DNA from: Idiomarina sp. PL1-037
GTDB taxonomy: Bacteria > Pseudomonadota > Gammaproteobacteria > Enterobacterales > Alteromonadaceae
Reading direction: 5' to 3'
Length of the DNA stretch: 64,000 nt
NCBI RefSeq assembly: GCF_034422975.1
Contig: NZ_CP139873.1
Location: 1,364,001-1,428,000, forward strand
Below are positions 19,336 to 27,339 of this stretch, piece after piece (the first letter of the stretch is position 1; each line of letters begins with the position of its first letter). The position numbers and the translations under genes are program-made. The notes under the pieces are model-generated. The model did no database searches, was not told the DNA's origin, and was given only the letters and a program-made list of their open reading frames with translations.

Positions 19336-20174
19336 TCAAACATTGGGCGATTGGTTCCTAGCCACTGATCCAGGCTTTGCTGAAAGTCCGGATCAGCTTG
19401 AAGCTCGTTGATGACCGCATTAAGGTGTCGAACGGCTTTATGTCCCCACTCATTATTACTGCAGCCAACCGCTCCCTCTATAACCACACCCTCGTATTCT
19501 TCAATAGGCAAAAACACCAGTCCATTGCTTTTAAACTTGGTTTTGTTGTAGTAAGTCATGACCATTTCATAATCGATAGTGTAATCAATACGCTCGTTGA
19601 CTATCATGGTCAGCAAATTGATGTGGGCATTGTCGCCGCTGATGAAACTGAAATTATCTGAATCAATAAGGTGCTCTTCCAGCAGAGGCTGCAGGCGGCC
19701 GTAACGGCGTTCAGCGGGTTGCGCAAAGCGTAAGTTTGAGTCCTGAACCAGACTGGAAAAATCTACTGGTTGACCATACTTTCCAATGATCCTGGCCGCT
19801 GTGTCAGCACGGGTAATAATACCGTGCGGTTGGTACCGGTGAGTTGTTTTGGTGTAATTAAATTCGGAATTATAACTTGCTTCTTTAATCAGGCAGGGAA
19901 AACACAGATTCTTGTTCTTTCGCATAAGCATGGTGATGCGGCGGGAGGGCAACTTTCTGACCTTGTGCGACAGTTCCGGTAGCTGGCGCTGAAAGCTGCT
20001 GACTAAAGCATCGCAAAAACCTTGCTCTTCGTACTTGCCATCAAATATATGAAAAGGGGGAGAGGAGTTTACTCCCCAGATAATGTCCTCCTGCCCGGCA
20101 AGGCTGCTTGAGCTAAACAAAACCACTATAGATAATGCGGTGTACAGCGCAACAAGTTGCTTGTTAAAGGTCAT
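19332..20174 (-). CDS. Periplasmic solute-binding-like protein, TIGR02285-type
   Basis: A 280-residue exported protein with a signal peptide ending near SLAG (residue 27). The remainder has the two-lobed fold of bacterial extracellular solute-binding proteins family 3 (WGVNSSPPFHIFDGKYEEQGFCDAL near the start). No permease or ATPase genes adjoin, so it is an orphan, perhaps a sensor or a member of the uncharacterised TIGR02285 group. Transcribed alone; its end overlaps the convergent glutaredoxin-like gene by 4 bases. Confidence 0.75.
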   Translation of the reverse strand: MTFNKQLVALYTALSIVVLFSSSSLAGQEDIIWGVNSSPPFHIFDGKYEEQGFCDALVSSFQRQLPELSHKVRKLPSRRITMLMRKNKNLCFPCLIKEASYNSEFNYTKTTHRYQPHGIITRADTAARIIGKYGQPVDFSSLVQDSNLRFAQPAERRYGRLQPLLEEHLIDSDNFSFISGDNAHINLLTMIVNERIDYTIDYEMVMTYYNKTKFKSNGLVFLPIEEYEGVVIEGAVGCSNNEWGHKAVRHLNAVINELQADPDFQQSLDQWLGTNRPMFD

Positions 20175-20289
20175 AGTAACCGCCTTTCTTTATAATGAAC
20201 GTTTTTACTATCATGATAAAAGGTTACATTGTTATTTAATTGTTATATCTGATGGTTCTATCTAAGCACAAAATATAGGTAATTGCTAA

Positions 20290-20790
20290 ATGCAGGTTAT
20301 TTTTAATCACGGAAAAGAGAGCGGTCCCTGGGGCACCAAAATTAAAGTTTTAGCAAAAACCGCTGAAGCTTTAGGGTTTAGCGTAACCAGTGTCGATTAT
20401 CAGGGTATTGATGATCCTGATCAGCGCGTGGAAAAACTCACGACTTATATTGAAGCACTAACGGAAAATTTCTTACTGGTTGGCTCCAGTATGGGTGGTT
20501 ACGTGGCAACGGTTGCAGCAGCTAAAACAAAGAGCCGGGGGCTGTTCTTAATGGCTCCGGCCTTTTACTTAGGTGGTCAGGCAAATTTTGACGAACTAAC
20601 ACCGGCTTGTAAGGCTCAAATTGTTCATGGCTGGAACGACGATATTGTGCCTGTCGAAAACAGTTGGCGTTATGCGGAAAGAACCAGGGCAGAGTTACAC
20701 CTGGTGAATGATGATCACCGTTTAATTGACAGCCTGCCGCAAACTAATGCACTGTTTAAACGGTTTCTTGAAACATTACTAGAAGGATAG
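20290..20790 (+). CDS. Small alpha/beta hydrolase, YqiA/YcfP-like
   Basis: A 166-residue minimal alpha/beta hydrolase. The nucleophile elbow is GSSMGG (residues 65-70), the acid is in HGWNDDIVP and the His in NDDHRL, giving a complete triad. Proteins of this size are esterases of unknown physiological substrate. It lies 3 bases upstream of the HIT-family gene, with the AGGA ribosome site of that gene overlapping its end, so they are co-transcribed. Confidence 0.82.
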   Translation: MQVIFNHGKESGPWGTKIKVLAKTAEALGFSVTSVDYQGIDDPDQRVEKLTTYIEALTENFLLVGSSMGGYVATVAAAKTKSRGLFLMAPAFYLGGQANFDELTPACKAQIVHGWNDDIVPVENSWRYAERTRAELHLVNDDHRLIDSLPQTNALFKRFLETLLEG

Positions 20791-20793
20791 GTC

Positions 20794-21198
20794 ATGGAAT
20801 ATACATTATCTTCGGAATTAGCCAGAGACAGTTACCATTTAACCGATTGGCCGCTATGCGAAGTCAGAGTCATGAATGACAGACAGTTTCCGTGGTTTTT
20901 GTTGGTTCCTAAAGTAGCAGACGTGCGCGAAGCCATAGATCTCTCTGAAGATAACCAACTGCAGTTGCTGCAAGAAAGCCGGTTTCTTTGCCACTGGCTA
21001 AAAGCTGAATACCAACCCGATAAACTCAATGTTGCTGCTTTAGGAAATCAGGTTCCGCAGTTGCATGTGCATCATATAGCGCGGTTCCAAACTGACGTTG
21101 CCTGGCCGGCGCCGGTTTGGGGAAAACAGCCAATGCAACCGCTTGAAGAAAGCGAAGTGGCAAGGCTGCAATCGCTGTTCGCTGATATTACGTTTTAA
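20794..21198 (+). CDS. HIT-family nucleotide hydrolase
   Basis: A 134-residue histidine-triad protein. The catalytic motif is LHVHHIAR near residues 89-96, a variant of HxHxH followed by a hydrophobic pattern. Upstream it has the PWFLLVPK strand and a helix typical of the family. HIT proteins hydrolyse nucleoside phosphoramidates or dinucleoside polyphosphates. Its 3' end overlaps the convergent chemoreceptor gene by 11 bases. Confidence 0.87.
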   Translation: MEYTLSSELARDSYHLTDWPLCEVRVMNDRQFPWFLLVPKVADVREAIDLSEDNQLQLLQESRFLCHWLKAEYQPDKLNVAALGNQVPQLHVHHIARFQTDVAWPAPVWGKQPMQPLEESEVARLQSLFADITF

Positions 21199-23101
21199 AT
21201 TGCTCAAGTTGAGTGCGTAAGCTATCGGCAAGAGACGACATCTGCTCGCACTCACTATGGCTGCTTTTAACTGCCGTTGATACCTGCGTAGAGAAGTCGG
21301 CAATTGCCTGGATATTCTTGGCTACATCTTGACTGACCGAAGCTTGCTCTTCTGTTGCAGTAGCAATTTGAGTACTCATATCAGCAGTTTCCTGTATCAG
21401 AACAACTAAATCGTTGAGCTTTTCATTAGCCGCAACAATACGCTCGCTCGTGCTTTCGGCCTTAGTGCGGTTCGCATCCATCGCTGAAACTGCTGCTTTA
21501 GAACCCTGTTGCAAGCTCTGAATTTTCTGACGAATTTGCTCTGTCGACTCGCTGGTTCGTTGCGACAAGGTTCGTACCTCGTCCGCCACCACAGCAAAGC
21601 CTCGTCCGGCTTCACCAGCCCGGGCTGACTCAATAGCTGCGTTTAACGCCAGTAAGTTGGTTTGTTCCGAAATACTCTCGATAGTATCAATGACAGTCAC
21701 AATACCGGCAACTTCTGTCGCTAGATTCTCTACTGAACCTGCTGCGCTTTGCATAGAGGTTGACAACTCTTGCATGGTAGCAACCGCTTTTTGTAATTGC
21801 TGCTGGTTCTGAGAAGTGGTTTGCTGCGACGCACTGGCGTGATTGGCTGTCTGGTTTGAGTTTTCGGCAATTTCTCTAACCGTTGTTTCCATCTCACTCA
21901 TTGCAACCGCGACCTGATCGGTTTTGTTTTCCTGTTCCCGGGACAGATTATCGATTTGCATCATCGAATTATCGATACCTTGCACTTTCTCATTGACTTC
22001 GTAAGCTGTATTTCGGACATGAGTAATGATACTACCAAGGTTGGCGACAAAAGCATTAAAGCCGTTTGCCAAATCCCCAATTTCATCACTACTATTGATA
22101 TCCAGACGCTGCGTTAAATCGCCCCCCTCGTTGGACATCCGGTTAAGGCTATTGGCCACGTATTTTATTGGACGAACAATACTTCGGGCATAAAACCAAC
22201 TGGCTATAACAAAGCATAAGCCAATCACTAAGCTAATAAGTATTATGGCCATGACTGTCTGATTGAGCCCTTCATATAGTTCGCTCTCCGGTAACTCAAT
22301 AACAATTCGCCAGTTACTGTTCGGCAGGTAAGTACTGGCTACGATTAAATCCTCTCCGCTTTGGTTGGTGTAACCGATTTCGACTTCGTTATCGCTCATT
22401 AGGTTATCAGCCACAGCGCTGCCAACCTCTTCTGATAATTTTCGGAAATTGCTTATGCGGGGATGGATCTGGATTTTACCTTCCTCATTAACCAGGTAGG
22501 CGATGCCATTTTCACCGACATTAAAATTGGCAACAGCATTTTGCAATGCTTCCAGACTCTGGCCTATACCACCGACCCCAAGAGTGCGATCATTGTCACT
22601 GATACGGACATTTACGAAGACGGTTGGTATGCCAGATAACTCATCCACATCAAAATTCAGTTCCTGATAAGTATTGCCATTTACAAAGTTAAAGAACCAC
22701 TGGTCGCGTTCTTCATTAGGTGACATTGTTTTAAATAGACCGTCAGCAGTATAGTAGTTATTACTTCCTTTACTGACAGTGAAGGCTGTAACAGCGCTTC
22801 TTTCTTGATGTATACGGCTAAGGTAGCGGGTAATTTCCTGCTGTACACTTTCAGGTTCATCACTTTTTAGGGCATCGATTAAATATTGGTTGTTGGCCAG
22901 CTCTTGAGAAACCAACATAGGGGTGGTAATTAACTGGCTTATTTCCCCGCGAATTTCGCCCAGAGCCGCAGGAAGCTCTTGCTCCGTCACCCGCTCCTCA
23001 ATTAATGAGCGCATCATGAAGGTCGAGACGCCCATAGCAATGACCAATATTGTTGTTAAAGCAATAGCCATACTTAAAGTTAATTTATTTTGTAAATTCA
23101 T
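21188..23101 (-). CDS. Methyl-accepting chemotaxis protein with a dCache sensor
   Basis: A 637-residue chemoreceptor. TM1 is at about 8-30, then a periplasmic Cache domain (about 35-275, with [23 protein letters not shown] and [13 protein letters not shown]), TM2 at 280-303, HAMP, and a cytoplasmic helical signalling bundle. The hairpin tip reads [37 protein letters not shown] sequence that contacts CheA and CheW. The C-terminus has no CheR-docking pentapeptide. The ligand is unknown; dCache sensors often bind amino acids. Monocistronic. Confidence 0.95.
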   Translation of the reverse strand: MNLQNKLTLSMAIALTTILVIAMGVSTFMMRSLIEERVTEQELPAALGEIRGEISQLITTPMLVSQELANNQYLIDALKSDEPESVQQEITRYLSRIHQERSAVTAFTVSKGSNNYYTADGLFKTMSPNEERDQWFFNFVNGNTYQELNFDVDELSGIPTVFVNVRISDNDRTLGVGGIGQSLEALQNAVANFNVGENGIAYLVNEEGKIQIHPRISNFRKLSEEVGSAVADNLMSDNEVEIGYTNQSGEDLIVASTYLPNSNWRIVIELPESELYEGLNQTVMAIILISLVIGLCFVIASWFYARSIVRPIKYVANSLNRMSNEGGDLTQRLDINSSDEIGDLANGFNAFVANLGSIITHVRNTAYEVNEKVQGIDNSMMQIDNLSREQENKTDQVAVAMSEMETTVREIAENSNQTANHASASQQTTSQNQQQLQKAVATMQELSTSMQSAAGSVENLATEVAGIVTVIDTIESISEQTNLLALNAAIESARAGEAGRGFAVVADEVRTLSQRTSESTEQIRQKIQSLQQGSKAAVSAMDANRTKAESTSERIVAANEKLNDLVVLIQETADMSTQIATATEEQASVSQDVAKNIQAIADFSTQVSTAVKSSHSECEQMSSLADSLRTQLEQFKT

Positions 23102-23223
23102 GATGCCCTCAAATAATTACCTTACGGCTTATATATACGTTAAGCTAATACCGTCATATCGGCCAAAATCATACAAAGATTAGAGCAAATAACGGAGCGT
23201 AACCTCAGGGTTACTGATAAGAA

Positions 23224-24282
23224 ATGGCAGCAGCAGATTATTTGATTACCAGTAAATGCGTGAATTTAGTGGCGCGAATAAGCACCGAATTCGGTCGTTG
23301 GTTAGCATTACTTGAATCCGGTAAAAGCAATTTGGAAGAGTTTAAGTCTCAACAACTGCCTATTAAAGCTCATGCATCGGTTGGCCTGGATGAGCAGTCA
23401 CAGCCGCTGGAGGGAATTCGCTTAGACGAAGCCTATAAAAAACTGTCTGAGTGGAATGTACATTCGGAATCAGATCTTAAAAACGCTCACCAAATGATTT
23501 GCGCCGCAGTAACGCCCAGTGCCGGAAGCTATCGTGCAACGGGAATGGGCGTTTACCGAAACAACAAATTGGTTCATATGACCGCGCCCGCAGGTCAGGC
23601 GGGGAAGTCGGTAAGAAGTTTATTGTCCTGGTTAGAGGAAAGTGACGATCATCCTTTAATAAAAGCCGCTATTTTTTTACAGCAGTTCGAATTTATTCAG
23701 CCGTTCTCTGTCGCTAATGGAGGCATTGGCCGGCTTTGGTTTAGCCTTATTTTAGCTCAATGGCATTCCGCGTTTGCCTGGTTAAGCTTTGAACAAACTT
23801 TTAAATTCAATAAAGACGAATATCTTGACTGCTTGCGTCGCTCAATTAGTGAAAATGATAGAGGTCTTATGGTTGAGTTTATTCTGGATTGTTTACAACA
23901 GAGCATCTCAACCACAGTGAAAGAAGAAAAAGACAAAGCAGCGATGCTGGAAGAAGCGAATATTTCGCATGATTTTTCTAGTGAAAGGGTGGTGAGTTCG
24001 GTAAAAAGTTCGCTGTTAGGTTCGGATAACGGTTCGGTTAAAGGTCGATATTCGGGTACTAGCACACGAAATATGGTGCTAAGGCTATTAAATGAGCAAC
24101 CCGAATGGAGTGCTGCCAGAGTCGCAGAAGTGTTGAATATCTCCTCGCGCGCAGTAGAAAAACACATTTCTAAATTGAAAGAACAAGGGGTATTAATTCG
24201 AAAAGGTTCTGCCAGAGGAGGTTACTGGCGAGTGACAACCGAAATGGGAGAGCAGCTTAGCTTACCGGAATGGAACCAATGA
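23224..24282 (+). CDS. Fic-fold protein with degenerate catalytic motif and C-terminal winged HTH
   Basis: A 352-residue Fic-family protein. Active Fic enzymes carry HPFx(D/E)GNGRxxR; here residues 159-170 read QPFSVANGGIGR, so the catalytic His is Gln, the acidic residue is Val and the first Arg is Gly. An N-terminal SQPLEG (59-64) still fits the class II inhibitory pattern (S/T)xxxE(G/N). A Ser-rich linker leads to a winged helix-turn-helix at about 285-345. AMP-transfer is therefore unlikely, and a regulatory, DNA-binding role is suggested. It ends 30 bases before the left repeat of the integrated element and is probably chromosomal. Confidence 0.8.
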   Translation: MAAADYLITSKCVNLVARISTEFGRWLALLESGKSNLEEFKSQQLPIKAHASVGLDEQSQPLEGIRLDEAYKKLSEWNVHSESDLKNAHQMICAAVTPSAGSYRATGMGVYRNNKLVHMTAPAGQAGKSVRSLLSWLEESDDHPLIKAAIFLQQFEFIQPFSVANGGIGRLWFSLILAQWHSAFAWLSFEQTFKFNKDEYLDCLRRSISENDRGLMVEFILDCLQQSISTTVKEEKDKAAMLEEANISHDFSSERVVSSVKSSLLGSDNGSVKGRYSGTSTRNMVLRLLNEQPEWSAARVAEVLNISSRAVEKHISKLKEQGVLIRKGSARGGYWRVTTEMGEQLSLPEWNQ

Positions 24283-24311
24283 ATGCTTTTTTGAGTGTCA
24301 CTAGAAGAAGA

Positions 24312-24358
24312 ATTGGTCGGCGTGAGAGGATTTGAACCTCCGACCCCTGACACCCCAT
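24312..24358 (-). repeat. attL: displaced 3' half of tRNA-Pro
   Basis: 47 bases identical to 33296-33342, covering the tRNA-Pro 3' half from the anticodon loop through the CCA end. There is no 5' half here, so this copy is a remnant left when the element integrated. Confidence 0.95.
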
Positions 24359-24394
24359 AAAATTCTAGCTTGTTCGCTGCAGACCCCACCAATA

Positions 24395-24512
24395 AAGGCT
24401 TAAGCCTTATTTGCAGTGACCTTTAGGGCAGTCACCCCTGTTTTACTTTGTAGCCTATTGTTGTTTGCAGTAGCCATTTATTGCCATATAATGGCTACTA
24501 ATCGGCTACTAA
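24395..24512. promoter_or_regulatory. Left-end regulatory region with candidate integrase arm sites
   Basis: Contains a perfect 14-bp palindrome AAGGCTTAAGCCTT (24395-24408). Three copies of a TGGCTACT motif follow: inverted AGTAGCCA (24469-24476), TGGCTACTAA (24492-24501) and CGGCTACTAA (24503-24512). The same motif recurs near the right end and in the central noncoding region, as arm-type sites for integrase or excisionase would. Confidence 0.55.
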
Positions 24513-24554
24513 CTTTTGAATCGTAGCTACCTGACAAAGATCAACAGGGGCTTT

Positions 24555-26006
24555 ATGCAAACTTCAATCACCACCACAGAAGCAAACAAGCTATTAAAGA
24601 GCGGTAGGATTTCGCAGCAAATTGGCTGCAGCTTAATCAAGGGCTTTCAGATCATAAAGATTCGTGACTATTCCGAAAAAAAGCTGAAGCACCGAGTGAA
24701 GATCATTAAAGCCGCTGCAGCTTTCCGATACCGCTATACGGATCTCTTGGGTAAAAGGCACGTAATAAAGATTGGTGAATATCCAGCTATGAAGCCCCAG
24801 CAAGCCGCCGAGATAGCCTTAGAGTGGCGCGTGAAGATCAAAAATGGAGAACCTGACCCGTTAGAGCAACGCAAGGAGTTAGCCGCGCAGAAGCGCACAC
24901 AGGCACAAGAGGAAGCACAAAATCAGTATAGGAATACTGGCCGTTATTTTGAAGTTTATCGCCAACACTTGCTGGACAATTACCGCACAGGCCATGAAGT
25001 AGCAAACAAGATTAAAAGCTTTTCGTTTTTGTTTGACCGCGACATGGACAAGATAACGCCGCAAGATATGGATAGCTGGTATAGAGAAAAACAAAAAGCG
25101 GGGCTAAAGCGTCAAAGCCTTACAGGTTATTTAGGCGCATTTAAGGCTATGCTGAATTTTGCGGCTGGCACTAAAAAAGGCGACCAGAACAATAATCCAG
25201 TGATTGATTTTAACCCGTTGCGTGATTATTCATTACCGCGTCCAAACAATAAAGAACGGGAGTTAATGGAACAGCACACTAAGGCGCTCGAAGCAAAGCG
25301 CGATATGTTCAGCGATACGGTTCGCGAGGGTATTATGAATGGGCTAAACGGCTATGCCGAGCATATAAAAGCCCAGCGCCGAAGAAGTCGGAAACACGGC
25401 AAAGATCACTTGCCTGATTTAGACCAAGTGGCGTACCCGCATTGGTTTATACCGTTTGCCCATATTGCACGACTAACTGGCATGCGGCCAAGTGATATAC
25501 GCGCCTTGCGTTGGGAGCAAATAAACCACAACCAGTTTAATGGTCACACTACTTTAGAGTTCACCCCACAAAAGACCAAAGACAAAGGCGAGAAGCCCGT
25601 AAAGGTTCGCTTTCCCGTTGATGGTGAGTTGCTGGATATATTGAATAAGTGGCAATCGCAGCAAGGCAACCCAGCAACGGGCTTTTTATTCCAATCTAGC
25701 CGAACGGGTGGGCAGATAGAGCGCAAGGCGTATCTAAAGCATTGGGCGCACGTTTTGGATATTGGAAAATTGCCAGAGGATTTAGACTTTTATTCATTCC
25801 GCCATAACTTCATTTCGTCACTGGTTAAACGAAACGTGCCTTTAATCAAGATTGCGCGGTTAGTAGGGCATACAAACACGGATATGATAGTCCGATATTA
25901 TTTGCGAGAAGATGAAGAGGACATGCTAGAAGTAGCAACGCTAGCCGCTGACGGGTGGGGACAGACAAAGCAAACAAGCGCGGCTAAAGCTGCAGGGGGC
26001 GAGTAA
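24555..26006 (+). CDS. int: Tyrosine-recombinase integrase
   Basis: A 483-residue integrase that would catalyse site-specific recombination between the attachment sites. An N-terminal DUF4102-like arm-binding region (HRVKI, LGKRHVIKIGEYPAMK, QAAEIA) is followed by a SAM-like core-binding domain and the catalytic domain. The box I Arg is in TGMRPSDIRAL (about residue 311), box II is YSFRH with Tyr in place of the usual His, and the end has GHTNTDMIVRYY with the nucleophilic Tyr. The frame is open from a TTG at 24516, but ATG 24555 has an AGGGG ribosome site 5 bases upstream. It lies beside attL, as expected. Confidence 0.95.
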   Translation: MQTSITTTEANKLLKSGRISQQIGCSLIKGFQIIKIRDYSEKKLKHRVKIIKAAAAFRYRYTDLLGKRHVIKIGEYPAMKPQQAAEIALEWRVKIKNGEPDPLEQRKELAAQKRTQAQEEAQNQYRNTGRYFEVYRQHLLDNYRTGHEVANKIKSFSFLFDRDMDKITPQDMDSWYREKQKAGLKRQSLTGYLGAFKAMLNFAAGTKKGDQNNNPVIDFNPLRDYSLPRPNNKERELMEQHTKALEAKRDMFSDTVREGIMNGLNGYAEHIKAQRRRSRKHGKDHLPDLDQVAYPHWFIPFAHIARLTGMRPSDIRALRWEQINHNQFNGHTTLEFTPQKTKDKGEKPVKVRFPVDGELLDILNKWQSQQGNPATGFLFQSSRTGGQIERKAYLKHWAHVLDIGKLPEDLDFYSFRHNFISSLVKRNVPLIKIARLVGHTNTDMIVRYYLREDEEDMLEVATLAADGWGQTKQTSAAKAAGGE

Positions 26007-26473
26007 TGAGCGAGCTACGCATAAAGATAGAAGAAAATACAAGCCGCAGTTGGGTGGCAGCAATAGACTCATGGGATTATTGCGACCCTAAGCCCCTTTC
26101 ATTGATGATCCAAAAGCATGGCGTTCCGAGCGAATTAAACCAGCTTGTAGCGGCTATTATTTCAGGTGATAGGAAGCAAAAAACAAAGGCTAACAGTAGC
26201 AAGATTGATGCTAACCAAAGAATGATGATTGCGGAAACCTACTTATCAATTCGACAAGTGCCCGAGAGTGTTTTAGCCAAGCGCACAGCGCCGAATTATG
26301 AAGAAGTAGCAGACAAAAATGGAGAGGAGATAAAAGACGAGCTGATAGACTATCGAGGATCACAAAGACGGTATGATGAAAAAGTGGCAAAAATGCTAGG
26401 GGTTAGTCCTAGAACCCTGAAAAGCCTAATTTCTGAATATCGAGAAAAAATAAAAAACTACCCAAATTTATAG
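26006..26473 (+). CDS. Unknown element protein, possible HTH at the C-terminus
   Basis: A 155-residue protein with no recognised family. Its ATG overlaps the integrase TAA by one base (TAATG), so the two are translationally coupled. The N-terminal half has a Trp-containing segment (SWVAAIDSWDYCDPKPL); the middle is charged. The C-terminus KMLGVSPRTLKSLISEYREKI looks like a helix-turn-helix with a recognition helix. A DNA-binding accessory protein is plausible from coupling to int, but that is inference. Confidence 0.8.
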   Translation: MSELRIKIEENTSRSWVAAIDSWDYCDPKPLSLMIQKHGVPSELNQLVAAIISGDRKQKTKANSSKIDANQRMMIAETYLSIRQVPESVLAKRTAPNYEEVADKNGEEIKDELIDYRGSQRRYDEKVAKMLGVSPRTLKSLISEYREKIKNYPNL

Positions 26474-26487
26474 ACTTACGTTAAACG

Positions 26488-26516
26488 GTGCAGAGCAACT
26501 GTCATTTGCTTTGCAC
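26488..26516. repeat. Inverted repeat after the int operon
   Basis: Arms GTGCAGAGCAA (26488-26498) and TTGCTTTGCAC (26506-26516) match at 10 of 11 positions with a 7-base loop. No T-run follows, so an operator or RNA-processing hairpin is as likely as a terminator. Confidence 0.5.
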
Positions 26517-26551
26517 TACCTATTTCGACCGTTTGCCGATGTGTCTATTGA

Positions 26552-26590
26552 ATAGGTAAGGCCTACAAACAATTGAGAGGTCTTACCTAT
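26552..26590. promoter_or_regulatory. Inverted repeat overlapping the alpA ribosome site and start codon
   Basis: Arms at 26552-26564 and 26578-26590 (ATAGGTAAGGCCT / AGGTCTTACCTAT) match at 12 of 13 positions around 13 bases. The right arm contains part of the GAGAGG ribosome site and the first two bases of the alpA ATG. It could be a repressor operator or an RNA hairpin that hides the ribosome site. Confidence 0.55.
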
Positions 26591-26795
26591 GGCACAAAAC
26601 ACTTACAACAAAACACCAGAAAGCGATTTATTACGCCCTAAACAGGCAGCCGCTTACCTAAACCTTCACCGTGTAACGCTTTATAAACTAAGCGAGCGTG
26701 ATCCGTCATTTCCTCGAAAACTCAAAGCAGGCGAGCGCCTTTGCTACTACCGCAAAAGCGACCTTGATTCGTGGCTGCAGAGCTTGGAGGTTTAG
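26589..26795 (+). CDS. AlpA-like transcriptional regulator / excision activator
   Basis: A 68-residue MerR-like winged helix protein. The family pattern is clear: LLRPKQAAAYLNLHRVTLYKLSERDPSFPRKLKAG, then the wing YYRKSDLDSWLQS. AlpA-type proteins in P4-like phages and chromosomal islands activate integrase expression or act as excisionase. It opens a tightly packed run of genes; the next start is 3 bases past its stop. The hairpin over its start suggests tight control. Confidence 0.9.
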   Translation: MAQNTYNKTPESDLLRPKQAAAYLNLHRVTLYKLSERDPSFPRKLKAGERLCYYRKSDLDSWLQSLEV

Positions 26796-26797
26796 TC

Positions 26798-27091
26798 ATG
26801 AGTTACGAGCATGAATTAATCCAAAATCACCGCAAGTGGTTACAGCAAGACCTGAAAGGCACAGCCTCGCATTGTGCATTACTCTCGCTTATTGCTTGCC
26901 GCTTACAACGCGGCGAGATGAAGCTCAAAGCCCTGCTAAAGCTAGGAAGTGAGCAAGGTTATACACCGAGTGCAGTTCGCAATATATTGCGCCGACTGAT
27001 GCAAGCGGGGTTAATCGAGTATGAACACAAAGACCCTTCAATTTTTGTCCGCTTGAACACGGACGGCCAGCAATTTTTAGCGGGGGTGTGA
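26798..27091 (+). CDS. Small winged-helix-like element protein
   Basis: A 97-residue protein. The pattern SLIACRLQRGEMKLKALLKLGSEQGYTPSAVRNILRRLMQAGLIEYE with a following beta wing (SIFVRLNTDGQQFL) fits a winged helix-turn-helix. ATG 26798 is chosen over the earlier frame opening because GGAGG lies 7 bases upstream. It sits between the AlpA-like gene and a small helical gene. A role in regulating excision or replication is plausible from position only. Confidence 0.75.
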   Translation: MSYEHELIQNHRKWLQQDLKGTASHCALLSLIACRLQRGEMKLKALLKLGSEQGYTPSAVRNILRRLMQAGLIEYEHKDPSIFVRLNTDGQQFLAGV

Positions 27092-27093
27092 TC

Positions 27094-27339
27094 ATGCGTG
27101 ATGAACAAGTCAGAAAACTTTACCGCGTAATACTTACACAGCCATTGAAGCCACAGAACAAGGCCGCTAAAGACTTATTAGACCGCTTTATGGCGACTTA
27201 TGGAGAGCGTGTTCGCCTACTTAATTTAGGCCGTTCAGGGCAAGCCCGTGAGCTTTGGCTAGAGATAAGAACCTTAGCCGAGCAGATACAGCACCTTATG
27301 AACAGCGGCGATGTTTTGATCTTAGAGGGGGCGCAATAA
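27094..27339 (+). CDS. Small helical element protein of unknown function
   Basis: An 81-residue, mostly helical protein of no recognised family, with segments VRKLYRVILTQPLKPQNKAAKDLLDRFM and REWLEIRTLAEQIQHLM-like helices. The ATG at 27094 has a GGGGG run 7 bases upstream; a GTG at 27088 is too close to it. Its start follows the stop of the wHTH gene by 2 bases, and its stop overlaps the ATG of the replication gene by one base. It may be an accessory replication factor. Confidence 0.7.
   Translation: MRDEQVRKLYRVILTQPLKPQNKAAKDLLDRFMATYGERVRLLNLGRSGQARELWLEIRTLAEQIQHLMNSGDVLILEGAQ

Noticed and set aside
24359..24554. A second tRNA or intact tRNA-Pro at the left end of the element
   Set aside because: Only the 3' half from the anticodon loop is present; sequence past 24358 does not continue as a tRNA.
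26488..26590. CRISPR-like repeats in the element
   Set aside because: Two different inverted repeats, no regular repeat-spacer pattern; no cas genes in the window.
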